Assembly (NCBI GenBank): GCA_937890835.1
Contig: CALADF010000033.1
Coordinates: forward strand, 1-64,000
Reading direction: 5' to 3'
Length of the DNA: 64,000 nucleotides
DNA from: an uncultured bacterium
GTDB lineage: Bacteria; Actinomycetota; Coriobacteriia; Coriobacteriales; Eggerthellaceae
Under the pieces are notes generated by a model. That model searched no databases and was not told the origin of the DNA. It worked only from the letters and a program-made list of their open reading frames with translations. Position 1 is the first letter of the stretch, and the number at the start of each line of letters is the position of its first letter. Positions 52,221-61,474 of this stretch are shown here, piece by piece. The position numbers and the translations under genes are program-made.

Positions 52221-54575
52221 ATGGGTTTCAACATTGCTCTTGCCGGCAACCCCAACTGCGGCAAGACGACCATGTTCAACGAGCTCACCGGCGCGAACCA
52301 GTATGTGGGCAACTGGCCGGGCGTGACGGTTGAGAAGAAGGAAGGCAAGTACAATCGCGACAAGGACGTGACCATCACGGACTTGCCGGGAGTGTACTCG
52401 CTTTCGCCGTACTCGCCCGAGGAGATCGTCACGCGCGATTACCTGATGAGCGGCGCGCCCGACGTCGTCGTCAACCTCGTCGACGCGACCAACCTCGAGC
52501 GCAACCTTTATCTGACCACGCAGATCATCAACCTGGGCCTGCCTGTCGTAGTCGCCCTCAACATGATGGACCTCGTCGAGAAGAACGGCGACCGCATCGA
52601 TGTGGCAAAGCTCTCCGAGATGCTCGGGTGCCCCGTCGTCACGACCTCGGCCCTCAAGGGCCGCGGTATGCAGGAGGTCGTCGACGAGGCGCTCGCCGCC
52701 GCGAAGCGCGGCGCGCCGGCTTCATCGCCGTTGCGCTTCGGCGACGACGTCGAGCTCGCCCTCGCAAAGGTCATCGACGTTCTCGACGGCCGCGTGGGCT
52801 CCGATCGCGCGCGCTGGTATGCGGTGAAGCTGTTCGAGGGCGAGCAGCTCACCATCGACGCGCTCGGCCTTCCCGCCGCCGATCTCGCGAAGGTCGACGC
52901 CATCCGCGAGGCTGCTGAAGACGCCTTCGACGATGACGCCGAGTCCATCATCACCAACGAGCGCTACGACGCCATCGGCGCTGTTCACGATGCGTGCGTC
53001 GTGAAGTCGACGAAGGGCATGACCACCACCCAGAAGATCGACCGCGTGGTCACCAACCGCGTGCTCGGCCTTCCCATCTTCGCCGCGATCATGTTCCTCG
53101 TGTACTTCATCGCGGTCAGCGTCGGCGGCGGCGTCGTCACCGACTGGGCCAACGACGGCATCTCCGGCGACGGCTGGCTCTACACGGGAGGCGCCCAGTA
53201 CGAAGAGGCCGTCGGCGCGTGGGAGGAGTCCGTCGCGGCGGCTGAAGAGTCGGGCGCGAGCGAGGAGGCGCTTGCCGTCCTCGCCGAGGAGGAGCCTGAC
53301 CCCGCTGATTTCGGCCTGTGGATTCCCGGCCTGACGCCGGTCGTCTCCGACGCGCTTACCGCCATCGGCTGCGCCGACTGGCTGCAAAGTCTCATCGTCG
53401 ACGGTGTGATCGCCGGCGTCGGCGCCGTCATCGGTTTCATCCCGCAGCTGATCTTGCTGTTCCTCATGCTGTCTTTCCTCGAAGGGTGCGGCTACATGGC
53501 ACGCGTCGCCTTCATCATGGACCGCATCTTCAGACGCTTCGGCCTGTCGGGCAAGTCGTTCATCCCGATGCTGATCGCCTCGGGCTGCGGTGTGCCCGCG
53601 GTCATGGCCACTAAGACCATCGAGAACGAGAAAGACCGCCGCATGACCATCATGACCACCACGATGATCCCCTGCGGTGCGAAGATGCCCATCATCGCGC
53701 TCGTGTTCGGGGCGCTCGCCGGCGGCGATTACGCCTCGACGTGGTGGGTGGCGCCCGTGTTCTACTTCATGGGGCTCGCCGCCATTATCGTCAGCTGCAT
53801 CATGCTGAAGAAGCTGCGCGCGTTCGCGGGCGAGGTGGCGCCGTTCATCATGGAGCTTCCCCAGTATCACATCCCGACGGCGAAAAACGTCCTGCTCGCC
53901 ACGTGGGAGCGTGTGAAGTCCTACATCGTCAAGGCGGGAACCATCATCTTCCTGTCCTCGATGGTCATCTGGTTCCTCATGAACTTCGGGATGTACGAGG
54001 GCTCCTTCGGTCTGCTCGATCCCGAGATGGATGATTACATCCAGTACAGCCTGATGGCGGGTTTGGGCAACCTGCTCGCGTGGATCTTCACGCCCCTCGG
54101 ATTCGGCGATTGGCAGGCTGCGGTCACTTCCGTCACCGGATTGGTCGCGAAGGAGAACGTCGTGGCGACGGTGGGCATCTTGACCAGCTTGGGAGATGCC
54201 GGCGAGGCCGATCCCTCCATGTGGGCCTCCTTCGCCACCATGATGGGCGGATCCTCAGTGGCTATCATGGCGTTCTGCGCGTTCAACCTTCTGTGCGCGC
54301 CGTGCTTCGCGGCCATCGGCACCATTCGCCGTCAGATGGCTTCGGCGAAATGGACCTGGGCGACCATCGGTTACCTGTGCGGATTCGCGTGGTGCGTCGG
54401 CTTGATGATCTACCAGCTCGGCGGGCTTATCACCGGCGAGGTCTCCTTTAGCGCGTGGACCGTCGTGGCCGTCGTTGTTGCCGCCGCCATGTTGTTCCAG
54501 CTGTTCAGGCCCACGCCGAAGTTCGAGGGGAAAAACGCTGCAGGCAAGCTCGAAGCCGAGAAGAACGCGGCGTAG
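52221..54575 (+). CDS. feoB: ferrous iron transporter FeoB
   Basis: A 784-residue G-protein-coupled Fe(II) permease. G1 GNPNCGKTTMFNELTG (about 9-24), G2 GVTVEKKEG, G3 DLPGVYSLSPYSPEE (about 55-69), NMMDLV G4; then Gate motifs ending in GCGVPAVMATKTIEN and CGAKMPIIALVFG. An acidic insert WEESVAAAEESGASEEALAVLAEEEPDPADFG (about 334-365) lies between the first TM helices. RBS AAAGGAGAG. Confidence 0.96.
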   Translation: MGFNIALAGNPNCGKTTMFNELTGANQYVGNWPGVTVEKKEGKYNRDKDVTITDLPGVYSLSPYSPEEIVTRDYLMSGAPDVVVNLVDATNLERNLYLTTQIINLGLPVVVALNMMDLVEKNGDRIDVAKLSEMLGCPVVTTSALKGRGMQEVVDEALAAAKRGAPASSPLRFGDDVELALAKVIDVLDGRVGSDRARWYAVKLFEGEQLTIDALGLPAADLAKVDAIREAAEDAFDDDAESIITNERYDAIGAVHDACVVKSTKGMTTTQKIDRVVTNRVLGLPIFAAIMFLVYFIAVSVGGGVVTDWANDGISGDGWLYTGGAQYEEAVGAWEESVAAAEESGASEEALAVLAEEEPDPADFGLWIPGLTPVVSDALTAIGCADWLQSLIVDGVIAGVGAVIGFIPQLILLFLMLSFLEGCGYMARVAFIMDRIFRRFGLSGKSFIPMLIASGCGVPAVMATKTIENEKDRRMTIMTTTMIPCGAKMPIIALVFGALAGGDYASTWWVAPVFYFMGLAAIIVSCIMLKKLRAFAGEVAPFIMELPQYHIPTAKNVLLATWERVKSYIVKAGTIIFLSSMVIWFLMNFGMYEGSFGLLDPEMDDYIQYSLMAGLGNLLAWIFTPLGFGDWQAAVTSVTGLVAKENVVATVGILTSLGDAGEADPSMWASFATMMGGSSVAIMAFCAFNLLCAPCFAAIGTIRRQMASAKWTWATIGYLCGFAWCVGLMIYQLGGLITGEVSFSAWTVVAVVVAAAMLFQLFRPTPKFEGKNAAGKLEAEKNAA

Positions 54576-54590
54576 AGAAGGGCGGAAGCG

Positions 54591-54800
54591 ATGCGAGAGA
54601 TCATTTTCACCCCGAGCACGATCGTGATGCTCGCCGGTCTGGTGGCGTGGGCCGTGTGGGCGGTTCGCCGCATGACCAACCGCGGGCTGTGCGACTGCTC
54701 GGATAAATGCGGGGATGGATGCGGCGGGTCGTGTTCGGCGGGGTGCGCATGCTCCGACGCCGAGAAGATGGTCGCCGATTTGGATAAAGCGCTGAAGTAG
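54591..54800 (+). CDS. FeoB-associated Cys-rich membrane protein
   Basis: A 69-residue protein: one TM helix (FTPSTIVMLAGLVAWAVWAVRR) then a cysteine-rich tail CDCSDKCGDGCGGSCSAGCACSD. This is the FeoB-associated Cys-rich family, encoded 15 bases after feoB. Possibly involved in iron handling. Confidence 0.85.
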   Translation: MREIIFTPSTIVMLAGLVAWAVWAVRRMTNRGLCDCSDKCGDGCGGSCSAGCACSDAEKMVADLDKALK

Positions 54801-54886
54801 CGCGTCGGGTTCGAAACGCCGTTGTGAAGCGCTGCGGCGAAACGCTCCGAGCCTCCGCCGACGGTTTCACCGCGGCGAAACGTCCC

Positions 54887-54935
54887 GGCCCTTTGCCGAA
54901 GACCCGCCGTTTAGCGGGGCCGTCGGCAAAGGGCC
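54887..54935 (+). other. nested hairpin after the feo operon
   Basis: GGCCCTTTGCCGA and TCGGCAAAGGGCC, 13-bp perfect arms, enclosing CCCGC/GCGGG. No T-run. May terminate or protect the feo mRNA. Confidence 0.45.
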
Positions 54936-55038
54936 CGCGGGCGGATTCCCGCAGCGTCGTTTGGCGGGGGGCCGGTGGAGTCGCCCGTTCGAGACGTTGT
55001 GGTACCATAGGCTGCACTCAACCTGATGGGAGGCCGCC

Positions 55039-55419
55039 ATGGAGAAGATGTCCATGTCTCATGAAGATTACCTCGAAGCGATGGTCATGCTCGGTGCGAC
55101 CACTGAGACATCGGTACGCTCGGTTGATGTCGCGGCCAAGCTCGGGGTTTCGAAGGCTTCCGTGAACAAAGCCATGTCGGTGCTGAAGGAGAAGGGGCTC
55201 GCGGAGCAGCCCTATTACGGGGACATCACGCTGACCGACGAGGGCTACGCCTACGGCACCTCGGTTCTCGAGCGTCACGAGATGCTCTTCACCTTCCTCA
55301 CCAAGGCGATCGGCCTGTCCGAGGAAGACGCGGATCGCGAGGCTTGCCTGATGGAGCATGCGATCAGCGATGCGTCGTTCGAAAAGTGGTTTGAATTCGT
55401 TAAGAAGCTGAATCTCTGA
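55039..55419 (+). CDS. DtxR/MntR-like metal-dependent regulator
   Basis: A 126-residue winged-helix regulator: MSHEDYLEAMVMLGATTETSVRSVDVAAKLGVSKASVNKAMSVLKEKGLAEQPYYGDITLTDEGYAYGTSVLERHEMLFTFL (about 6-95) with metal-ligand residues in DADREACLMEHAISDASFEKW. It lacks the SH3/FeoA-like third domain. Next to the feo operon it probably senses Fe(II) or Mn(II). Confidence 0.88.
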   Translation: MEKMSMSHEDYLEAMVMLGATTETSVRSVDVAAKLGVSKASVNKAMSVLKEKGLAEQPYYGDITLTDEGYAYGTSVLERHEMLFTFLTKAIGLSEEDADREACLMEHAISDASFEKWFEFVKKLNL

Positions 55420-55429
55420 TAGTTGTGCA

Positions 55430-55452
55430 GGGGGCCGCGAGGCCCCCTTTTC
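55430..55452 (+). terminator. terminator of the DtxR-like gene
   Basis: GGGGGCC gcga GGCCCCC followed by TTTT. Confidence 0.8.
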
Positions 55453-55525
55453 TGTGGTATGCTTATTGCGCTCTTGGGCATACACACACCGTAAACGAAC
55501 ACCATGCAAAAGGAGCGCAATTCCC

Positions 55526-56638
55526 TTGACGAGGCAATCTCATATCGTTTCATTCGACGACGCCCGCCGTGCGCAACGGGGTCGCGCGTCTCAGCCGGTC
55601 CGTCCGTCCCGCCGCACGCTCGATTCGGCCACGGGGGGCGCATCGTCGGCTTCTTCGCGTCGAGTTGGATCGCCTTCGTCCGATCGCGCGGATTTCGCTC
55701 GTGACTTCGCGCGCGGCGCCGCTCGATCTTCCCGCGACGTCCGCATGGGCGCGGAGGGCAGGGCGCGTCGTAGCCAATCGACGGATGCGTTGACGGGCTT
55801 TTGCCGCGGAGCCTCCTCGTCAACACGCATTGACCTTGCATCCGGATCGGGCGCGCGTCGTCGCTCGGCGCCGGCGGAGCCGTTCGGCTCCCCTTCTCGC
55901 TCCGAGACGTCGCGCCGTAACAGGTTCGATCGCGCGGTGTTCGATGCGCGTGGCGTCGATGAGATCGAGGACGCCGCTTTCGAGGACGAGCCCGAGCGCG
56001 GGTCTTCGCTCGGCTCGAAGCTCCTCTCCAAGCGCGACAAGGCTAAACGCGCCCGTGCGAAGGAGAAGGCCGACAAGCGATTCAACCGCCAATACGGCTC
56101 CCCGTCGGGTCAGGGCGCGGAGCCTGTGGGTCCTCGCGCGGCCGTTTACAAAGGGGAGATGGGCACTCAGCACAAGAAGGCCGCGCGCATGCAGGACGAC
56201 CCGTCGAGCGGCGGCAGCCGATCTTCGTCGGCGAAGACCTCCCCGAAGCGCGGGCGCAGGCTCCCCCGCTTCGCCGCGGCAGGGCTTGCCGTGATGGCGT
56301 GCCTGGTCGTGGGCTGCGTGATGCTGTACGGTCCCGCTCAGCAGTATTATCAGGAAATCCGCGAGCGCGATCGGCTTCAGGCAGAGTACGCGGCCATCGA
56401 GCAGCGCAACAGCGCCATTCAAAACGAGGTCGATTCCTTGTCGACGAGCTCGGGCGTTGAAGATCGCGCTCGTGAGGAGTTCGGCTGGGTGAAAGAGGGC
56501 GAGAGCATGGCAACCGTCACGGGGGTTGACGCGGCTGAGGACGATTCCACGTTCACCGCCAACATCGTCCCTGGGACCATCGAAGCGCCCGAGACGTGGT
56601 ACTCGGAGATCCTCGATCCGATCTTCGGGGTGAAGTGA
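55526..56638 (+). CDS. septum formation initiator (FtsB/DivIC-like) with long disordered N-terminus
   Basis: A 370-residue protein from TTG 55526 (AAAGGAG about 10 bases upstream). Residues 1-240 are S/R/A-rich and disordered with an SKRDKAKRARAKEKADKRF basic patch. A single TM helix (FAAAGLAVMACLVVGCVMLY, about 250-269) is followed by a coiled coil (QQYYQEIRERDRLQAEYAAIEQRNSAIQNEVDSL) and the DivIC motif VEDRAREEFGWVKEGE (about 313-328). It is the divisome protein expected here. Upstream ATG in frame at 55454 is unlikely. Confidence 0.8.
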   Translation: MTRQSHIVSFDDARRAQRGRASQPVRPSRRTLDSATGGASSASSRRVGSPSSDRADFARDFARGAARSSRDVRMGAEGRARRSQSTDALTGFCRGASSSTRIDLASGSGARRRSAPAEPFGSPSRSETSRRNRFDRAVFDARGVDEIEDAAFEDEPERGSSLGSKLLSKRDKAKRARAKEKADKRFNRQYGSPSGQGAEPVGPRAAVYKGEMGTQHKKAARMQDDPSSGGSRSSSAKTSPKRGRRLPRFAAAGLAVMACLVVGCVMLYGPAQQYYQEIRERDRLQAEYAAIEQRNSAIQNEVDSLSTSSGVEDRAREEFGWVKEGESMATVTGVDAAEDDSTFTANIVPGTIEAPETWYSEILDPIFGVK

Positions 56639-56765
56639 CGCGACTCGGTCGGTCTGCTTTCGCGCTTTGCGATTGGCGGGCGTTCGGGCGAGTTGCGAAC
56701 GAACGTGCGCACCATGACGGCGGCTTCGATTCGGGGCCGCCGTTTTCGATGAAAGGGGCTTTGTG

Positions 56766-57737
56766 ATGAAAGCGGATGCCGGACGCTTCGCCGCCATCGA
56801 TATCGGGACGGTCACCTGCCGTATGCTCATCGCCGACGTGCTCGGCGATCGCGTGGTTCCCGTGGCGAAGGGTTACGAGATCGTCAACCTGGGCGAGGGC
56901 GTCGACGCGACGGGCGTGCTCAAGCCTGAGGCCATGGAGCGTGTCGCGGGTGCGGTCGATCGGTATCTTGAGGTGCGTGCGTCTTGCGACGCCCCCGATC
57001 ATCCGGTTCTCTCGACAACGGTCGTGGCCACCTCGGCTGCCCGCGACGCCGAAAACGCCGACGAGTTCGCAGATCTTTTGGCGCGTCGCGGCCTGGAGCT
57101 TGCGGTGATTCCCGGGGAGAAGGAGGCCGCGCTCTCGTTTCGCGGAGCCTCGGCGGATTTCGCCTGCTCTGACGAGGGCGAGCCGCCGATGATTCTCGTG
57201 GTGGACGTGGGCGGCGGATCTACCGAGCTCATCGCGGGCAGGGCGGGGGGCGAGCCTGTGCGGGCGCAGTCTTTCGATGTCGGCTGCAGACGCGTGACCG
57301 AGCGCTTTCTCTCGGCGGATCCGCTTGACGCCGAGGAGATGGCGCGTGCCCGTGCGTGGATGCGCGATCTTTTCGACGGGTTTTTCGCCCGCGAAGACCT
57401 TCCGCCGATCGCGCGCATGATCGCGGTCGCGGGCACGGCGACGACGGTCGTGAGCGTCCACGAGGAGATGGCCGTCTACGATTCCGACCGCGTTCACGGC
57501 TCGCGCGTTTCCCTCGACGAGCTGCGCGCCATCAACGCGCGGCTGTCCGCGCTTCCGCTTGAGGAGCGCGAGCGGGTCGTCGGCCTCGACCCGAAGCGCG
57601 CGCCCGTCATCTGCGCGGGCCTTGCTATTTTAGAAGAGGTCATGGGGGCGGGCGGCTTCGGTGAGTTCACCGTGAGCGAGTCCGACATCTTGCAGGGCAT
57701 GGTTCTCGAAGCGGCTCGCCGCGAAGCGCGGCCGTAG
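56766..57737 (+). CDS. Ppx/GppA-family phosphatase
   Basis: A 323-residue exopolyphosphatase/pppGpp phosphatase: AAIDIGTVTCRMLIADV (about 9-25), ATSAARDAENADEF (about 88-101), VVDVGGGSTELIAGR (about 147-161), VAGTATTVVSV (about 218-228). Short form lacking the C-terminal HD domain. RBS AAAGGGGC. Follows the FtsB-like gene, as in other actinobacteria. Confidence 0.92.
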   Translation: MKADAGRFAAIDIGTVTCRMLIADVLGDRVVPVAKGYEIVNLGEGVDATGVLKPEAMERVAGAVDRYLEVRASCDAPDHPVLSTTVVATSAARDAENADEFADLLARRGLELAVIPGEKEAALSFRGASADFACSDEGEPPMILVVDVGGGSTELIAGRAGGEPVRAQSFDVGCRRVTERFLSADPLDAEEMARARAWMRDLFDGFFAREDLPPIARMIAVAGTATTVVSVHEEMAVYDSDRVHGSRVSLDELRAINARLSALPLEERERVVGLDPKRAPVICAGLAILEEVMGAGGFGEFTVSESDILQGMVLEAARREARP

Positions 57738-57810
57738 ACGGCGAGGGGAGATGATGAATTCAGCCCCATACTGGGCTTGCGTGGGATGCGTCAGCGGAAT
57801 CTTAGGATTA

Positions 57811-57846
57811 TCAGCCTGATGGCATCGCGTGATGTCATCAGGCTGA
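57811..57846. terminator. 11-bp perfect hairpin between convergent genes
   Basis: TCAGCCTGATG and CATCAGGCTGA arms with a 14-base loop; it includes the stop codon of the 57838 gene. Likely bidirectional terminator. Confidence 0.55.
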
Positions 57847-58053
57847 AGGGACGTCTTCTGCTTTGCTGTTGACGCCCGATTCTCTTTTTCCTGGAGGGAG
57901 AAACGCCACAGCTCCGCAGTTATCGCAAATACCCGTAACAGGATCGATGGGATTTCCACATTCAAGGCAAGGAATGCCCGCTGGTGGTGTGTAGTAAGGG
58001 CTGTCTGGATGATACTTTCCGCATCGTCCGCAATGCGTGCACGGGTAGCACAT
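57838..58053 (-). CDS. small zinc-ribbon protein, last gene of the molybdoenzyme operon
   Basis: A 71-residue protein with eight cysteines in CxxCGRCG (about 5-12) and CLECGNPIDPVTGICDNCGA (about 29-48), giving one or two metal sites. RBS GTGAGGAAATGAG. Not recognised; the operon position suggests a maturation or metal role. Confidence 0.65.
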   Translation of the reverse strand: MCYPCTHCGRCGKYHPDSPYYTPPAGIPCLECGNPIDPVTGICDNCGAVAFLPPGKRESGVNSKAEDVPSA

Positions 58054-58062
58054 CTCATTTCC

Positions 58063-58491
58063 TCACTTCACATCAATGAGTTTGATTTCATACTCGAGCG
58101 TTTTGCCTGCAAAGGGATGATTGAAATCGATGCGCACTTGATCTTCGGTTGTGCTGGTAACCCATGCAGGATTACGGCTACCGTCTTGGGGGTTGCTCCA
58201 GTAGAGGAAGTCGCCTTCTTTGAGTTCGTATCCGTCTTTCAACATAATTCTGGGATACCACTGGGCTAGATTATCTTGATAGGGGCCGTAGCCAAGATCT
58301 GGCGGAATTTCGACAGTTTTTCTGTCTCCTTGCTCCATCCCTTCTAGTGCCTGCTCGATTCCTCGGGGGAGCTTCATGTCGCCGATCATGACGGTTAGAA
58401 AGTCATCGCCCATTACTTCGTCGACGATAGCCTCTCCCTTGATACCGCCGGAATACTGAATGCTGACGACTTTTCCCAGGCTCGCTTTCAT
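58063..58491 (-). CDS. SlyD-like FKBP in the molybdoenzyme operon
   Basis: A 142-residue prolyl isomerase: LGKVVSIQYSGGIKGEAIVDE, LPRGIEQALEGMEQGDRKTVEIPP, an insert-in-flap region (DNLAQWYPRIMLKDGYELKEGDFLYWSN) and DFNHPFAGKTLEYEIKLI. No His-rich metal-binding tail. ATG 58491 (AGTGAGAAGAAG upstream) is preferred over 58548. Likely a dedicated folding factor. Confidence 0.88.
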   Translation of the reverse strand: MKASLGKVVSIQYSGGIKGEAIVDEVMGDDFLTVMIGDMKLPRGIEQALEGMEQGDRKTVEIPPDLGYGPYQDNLAQWYPRIMLKDGYELKEGDFLYWSNPQDGSRNPAWVTSTTEDQVRIDFNHPFAGKTLEYEIKLIDVK

Positions 58492-58510
58492 CTTCTTCTC
58501 ACTTTCGTTG

Positions 58511-58541
58511 AAAAAATGCGGGGGCTGAAATGAGCCCCCGC
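58511..58541 (-). terminator. internal terminator/attenuator before the FKBP gene
   Basis: GCGGGGGCT and AGCCCCCGC perfect arms; on the minus strand followed by ATTTTTTC. It may reduce expression of the FKBP and zinc-ribbon genes relative to the enzyme. Confidence 0.7.
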
Positions 58542-58560
58542 GAAACATGCTGGAACTTAC

Positions 58561-59055
58561 TTACAGAGCAGTTCCTTCGTTCTCGTCGAGTTCCCCGACC
58601 TTTGTGTCGTGTCGATGGACGGCGTAAGTTGCTTTACCGGTTCCTTCAACTTCGATATGGGCGGCCTTGTGGGAGCTTGTACCCTTTGGAGCAAATGCAG
58701 GACGAGTGGCGATGGGATTAAACTCGGGTACAACTAAAAACTGCTTGGGCTTCTCGACTAATTTTGCCGAGAGCTCCTCTACTGGTCCGTAGCTGATTAT
58801 GTTTGCGAGGCAGTGGTGGACGCACATCGGCTCCCTGCCGCGTCCGGTTCTTTCTGCGCACAGGTCGCATAAATCGGTGACCACGGGCCAATGGTTGAAG
58901 TTGTAATGCTCTTCGTCGATTTTCCAGGGACCATCGGTGAGTACTTTGATTCCCGTTTTTCCTACGGGGTAATCGTGTTCTTCCTGGCATGTCACCTGAC
59001 ATGATCCGCAGTTGGTACAGTACTCGTAATCAAAGAGAAGTCCGTATGTCGTCAT
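58561..59055 (-). CDS. ferredoxin-type small subunit of the molybdoenzyme (two [4Fe-4S])
   Basis: A 164-residue electron-transfer subunit. Cysteine sets C13xxC16xxC19xxxC23 (YCTNCGSCQVTC) and C63xxC66...C78xxxC82 (CDLCAERTGRGREPMCVHHC) can bind two clusters. The C-terminal 70 residues are charged. It starts 3 bases after the large subunit stop. It is the intact counterpart of the cysteine-stripped protein at 18784-19143. Confidence 0.92.
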   Translation of the reverse strand: MTTYGLLFDYEYCTNCGSCQVTCQEEHDYPVGKTGIKVLTDGPWKIDEEHYNFNHWPVVTDLCDLCAERTGRGREPMCVHHCLANIISYGPVEELSAKLVEKPKQFLVVPEFNPIATRPAFAPKGTSSHKAAHIEVEGTGKATYAVHRHDTKVGELDENEGTAL

Positions 59056-59058
59056 CGC

Positions 59059-61434
59059 TTACACCAGCTTTCCGAATTTGTCCCAAACCAAGCTCATGTC
59101 CGTGTCGTAGCTTTCTGCAATCGGTTCGATTTTGCATACGAGGCACTTGTTGGGCGCGCCAAATCCCAGTTTGCCGAAATGGAAATTGGGGAGAAGGTTG
59201 TTGATGTTTGAGCGGAAATTTCCGTACAGATTAGGCTCGTTGCCATCCTCCTCGGGGAACCACCAGGCATGCTGCGCATGGATCGTTTTTTCGTCTACGA
59301 TCTCACTCACGCGGGCTTTTTGGACGCACTCTCCAAAGGGGCTGGTTAAACGCACCCATTGACCATCTGCGATTCCGTATTTCGCCGCCGATGCAGGATT
59401 GATCTCGCAGATCGGGTCGGGATTGAGCTCTCGTAAACGCGGAATTTGACGGTGCTCGGAATGGAAGAACGCGGTGGTGCGTGCGCCAGTTGTCAAGATG
59501 AAGGGGTACTCCTCCATGAGTTCGGGATTTGAAGGGCCGAACTCTGGTTCCTCGTAGTAGGGGAGAGGGTCTTCGCCGAATTGATTGAACGCGGTAGACC
59601 ACAGTTCGATTCGTCCAGTTGGGGTGGCAAAACCAGGCCCTCCGTCAGTTCTCATTTCACCTCGTTCATACTTGTAGTACTCAACGGGGATTTGGCACAC
59701 CACGTTTTTCGCGACTTCTTCAAAATAGGAGCCATTCTCGCGTTTTCCAAGGCGCAGAGCCTCCATGAATTCTTTGGCACTACGGAACTTAAATTCATTC
59801 TCCCACAGTTCTGGGCGAAGCCTTCGGCCCAATTCGTAGCAGAGCTCGTAGTCGGTCAGGCAATCGCCCACCTCAATGGCTTTATTCATGAAGCCTGCGG
59901 TTACGGTGCACGGCGCATAATGGGTGAAAACCGTGCCCTCGCGTTCCGCAACGGTTTTAAGAGGTAGGAAGACGTCGCACGATGCTTCGATGGAGGGATT
60001 CATGAAGGTGTCGAAACCAATGCAGAACTCAAGGGATTTCACGATAGCGTCATGCCAGCGCTTGGGCTCCATAGAAGTGCAGCTCATGAGGTTGTTGCCT
60101 GCGTAAAAGCCCATTTTGATGGGGTAGGGCTCGCCGGTTTCGAGCGCTTTGAGCATCAGATCGGCATGGGCATTGAGAATGATCATGCAGTATGCGGGAT
60201 ACTCGGCGAGACCCACCATCTTTCTTTGCAGATCCTCGCCAACGCCTTTTTCGAAGCCAAAACCCGATTCGTTGTGACCTGCGCCCGTTCCTGGAAGAAT
60301 TTGACCACCAGGAACGTCGAGATTGCCCGTGATTGCCATGAGGTCGACGGTTACTTGGCCTTGCTGCATACCGTTGGTTTTCTGATCTGCTGCGAGTCCC
60401 CATTGGATGGCGGCAGGCTTTGCCTTTGCGTACATACGCGAGGCCGCTATGATTTTATCCTCTGAAACTCCGCAGATCTCGGCAGCTTTTGCAGGGGGCA
60501 TGTCCTGCACTCTCTCGGCGAGCTGCTCGAATCCGTAACACCAGTATTCGACAAAGTCGTGATCGTACAAGTCCTCGTTGATGATGACGTTGAGCATGGC
60601 CATGCCTAACGCGGTGTCGGTTCCGGCTCTAAGCTGAAGGAAAATGTCGGCGCGTGAGGCGAGCCAGGTGACGCGGGGGTCGATGACGATGAGTCGAGTC
60701 CCGCGTCTCATAGCGTCGACAACAGCATGTCCGAAGAAGCCGTCGGGGTTTGATTCGAGAGGAGCTTTACCCCAAACCACAAGCACTTCGGTGAGATCAT
60801 ATCGAGGGTCGTCCCATCGACCTGGAAGAGCTCCAGCGTAATCCCACTCAGGATAAGTCGTTCCTCCGATATAGGCGATTGCCGCCAGTCGTGGCGTGTA
60901 GCATGCATAGCCAGATTGCGAATAGCAGAAATTCGGCGTGCCGAAGCACATGGTTCCATAAGGAGCGAAGGTGCCGCCCTCGCGGCCGGTTCCCGCGAAA
61001 ACGACGATGGACTCCCTTCCGTATTGCGCGGTGATGCGGTCGTATTCCTCCTTGATGATGTCGAACGCTTCGTCCCAGGAAATCTGCTTCCACGCGTCCG
61101 CATTGCCTCGCTCCTTCGGATCGCGCTTCATGGGGTGTAGGATGCGGGCAGGGTTGTAGATGTAGTCTTTAAGGGCGATACACCTCGGGCAGAGTCGTCC
61201 TTGTGTTACAGGATTGTTTTCGTCGCCCTCGACATGAACGAGCTTTCCTTCGTCATTGACGTAAAGCTTGAGCCCGCATCCAACTGGGTGACATCCCGGG
61301 GGAGACCAGGGGCTTGTGCGAGTGACGGTGAGCCCGTCTTCTTCCCAGCGCCAGGGTTTTCCGATGTCGTTCACATCGGAAAGAGTGTCGAGTTTAACGA
61401 CTTCAGCCCTTTTTCGGAATAGATCTTCACTCAT
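59059..61434 (-). CDS. molybdopterin oxidoreductase large subunit with Fe-S cluster (transhydroxylase/dehydroxylase type)
   Basis: A 791-residue bis-MGD enzyme without Tat signal. Fe-S cysteines C48 and C53 (SPPGCHPVGCG) with C82 and C85 (GRLCPRC); candidate Mo ligand C178 in SGYACYTPR; molybdopterin-binding IDPRVTW, TGNLDVPGG, FHSEHR and AHAWWFPEEDGNEPNL. Probable cytosolic hydroxytransferase, dehydroxylase or reductase acting on a phenolic or other small molecule. In operon with the ferredoxin subunit and another large subunit upstream. Confidence 0.92.
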   Translation of the reverse strand: MSEDLFRKRAEVVKLDTLSDVNDIGKPWRWEEDGLTVTRTSPWSPPGCHPVGCGLKLYVNDEGKLVHVEGDENNPVTQGRLCPRCIALKDYIYNPARILHPMKRDPKERGNADAWKQISWDEAFDIIKEEYDRITAQYGRESIVVFAGTGREGGTFAPYGTMCFGTPNFCYSQSGYACYTPRLAAIAYIGGTTYPEWDYAGALPGRWDDPRYDLTEVLVVWGKAPLESNPDGFFGHAVVDAMRRGTRLIVIDPRVTWLASRADIFLQLRAGTDTALGMAMLNVIINEDLYDHDFVEYWCYGFEQLAERVQDMPPAKAAEICGVSEDKIIAASRMYAKAKPAAIQWGLAADQKTNGMQQGQVTVDLMAITGNLDVPGGQILPGTGAGHNESGFGFEKGVGEDLQRKMVGLAEYPAYCMIILNAHADLMLKALETGEPYPIKMGFYAGNNLMSCTSMEPKRWHDAIVKSLEFCIGFDTFMNPSIEASCDVFLPLKTVAEREGTVFTHYAPCTVTAGFMNKAIEVGDCLTDYELCYELGRRLRPELWENEFKFRSAKEFMEALRLGKRENGSYFEEVAKNVVCQIPVEYYKYERGEMRTDGGPGFATPTGRIELWSTAFNQFGEDPLPYYEEPEFGPSNPELMEEYPFILTTGARTTAFFHSEHRQIPRLRELNPDPICEINPASAAKYGIADGQWVRLTSPFGECVQKARVSEIVDEKTIHAQHAWWFPEEDGNEPNLYGNFRSNINNLLPNFHFGKLGFGAPNKCLVCKIEPIAESYDTDMSLVWDKFGKLV

Positions 61435-61474
61435 CTCGTCTTCCTTTCTCCTCGTTTATCCTTGGTGTAACGCC

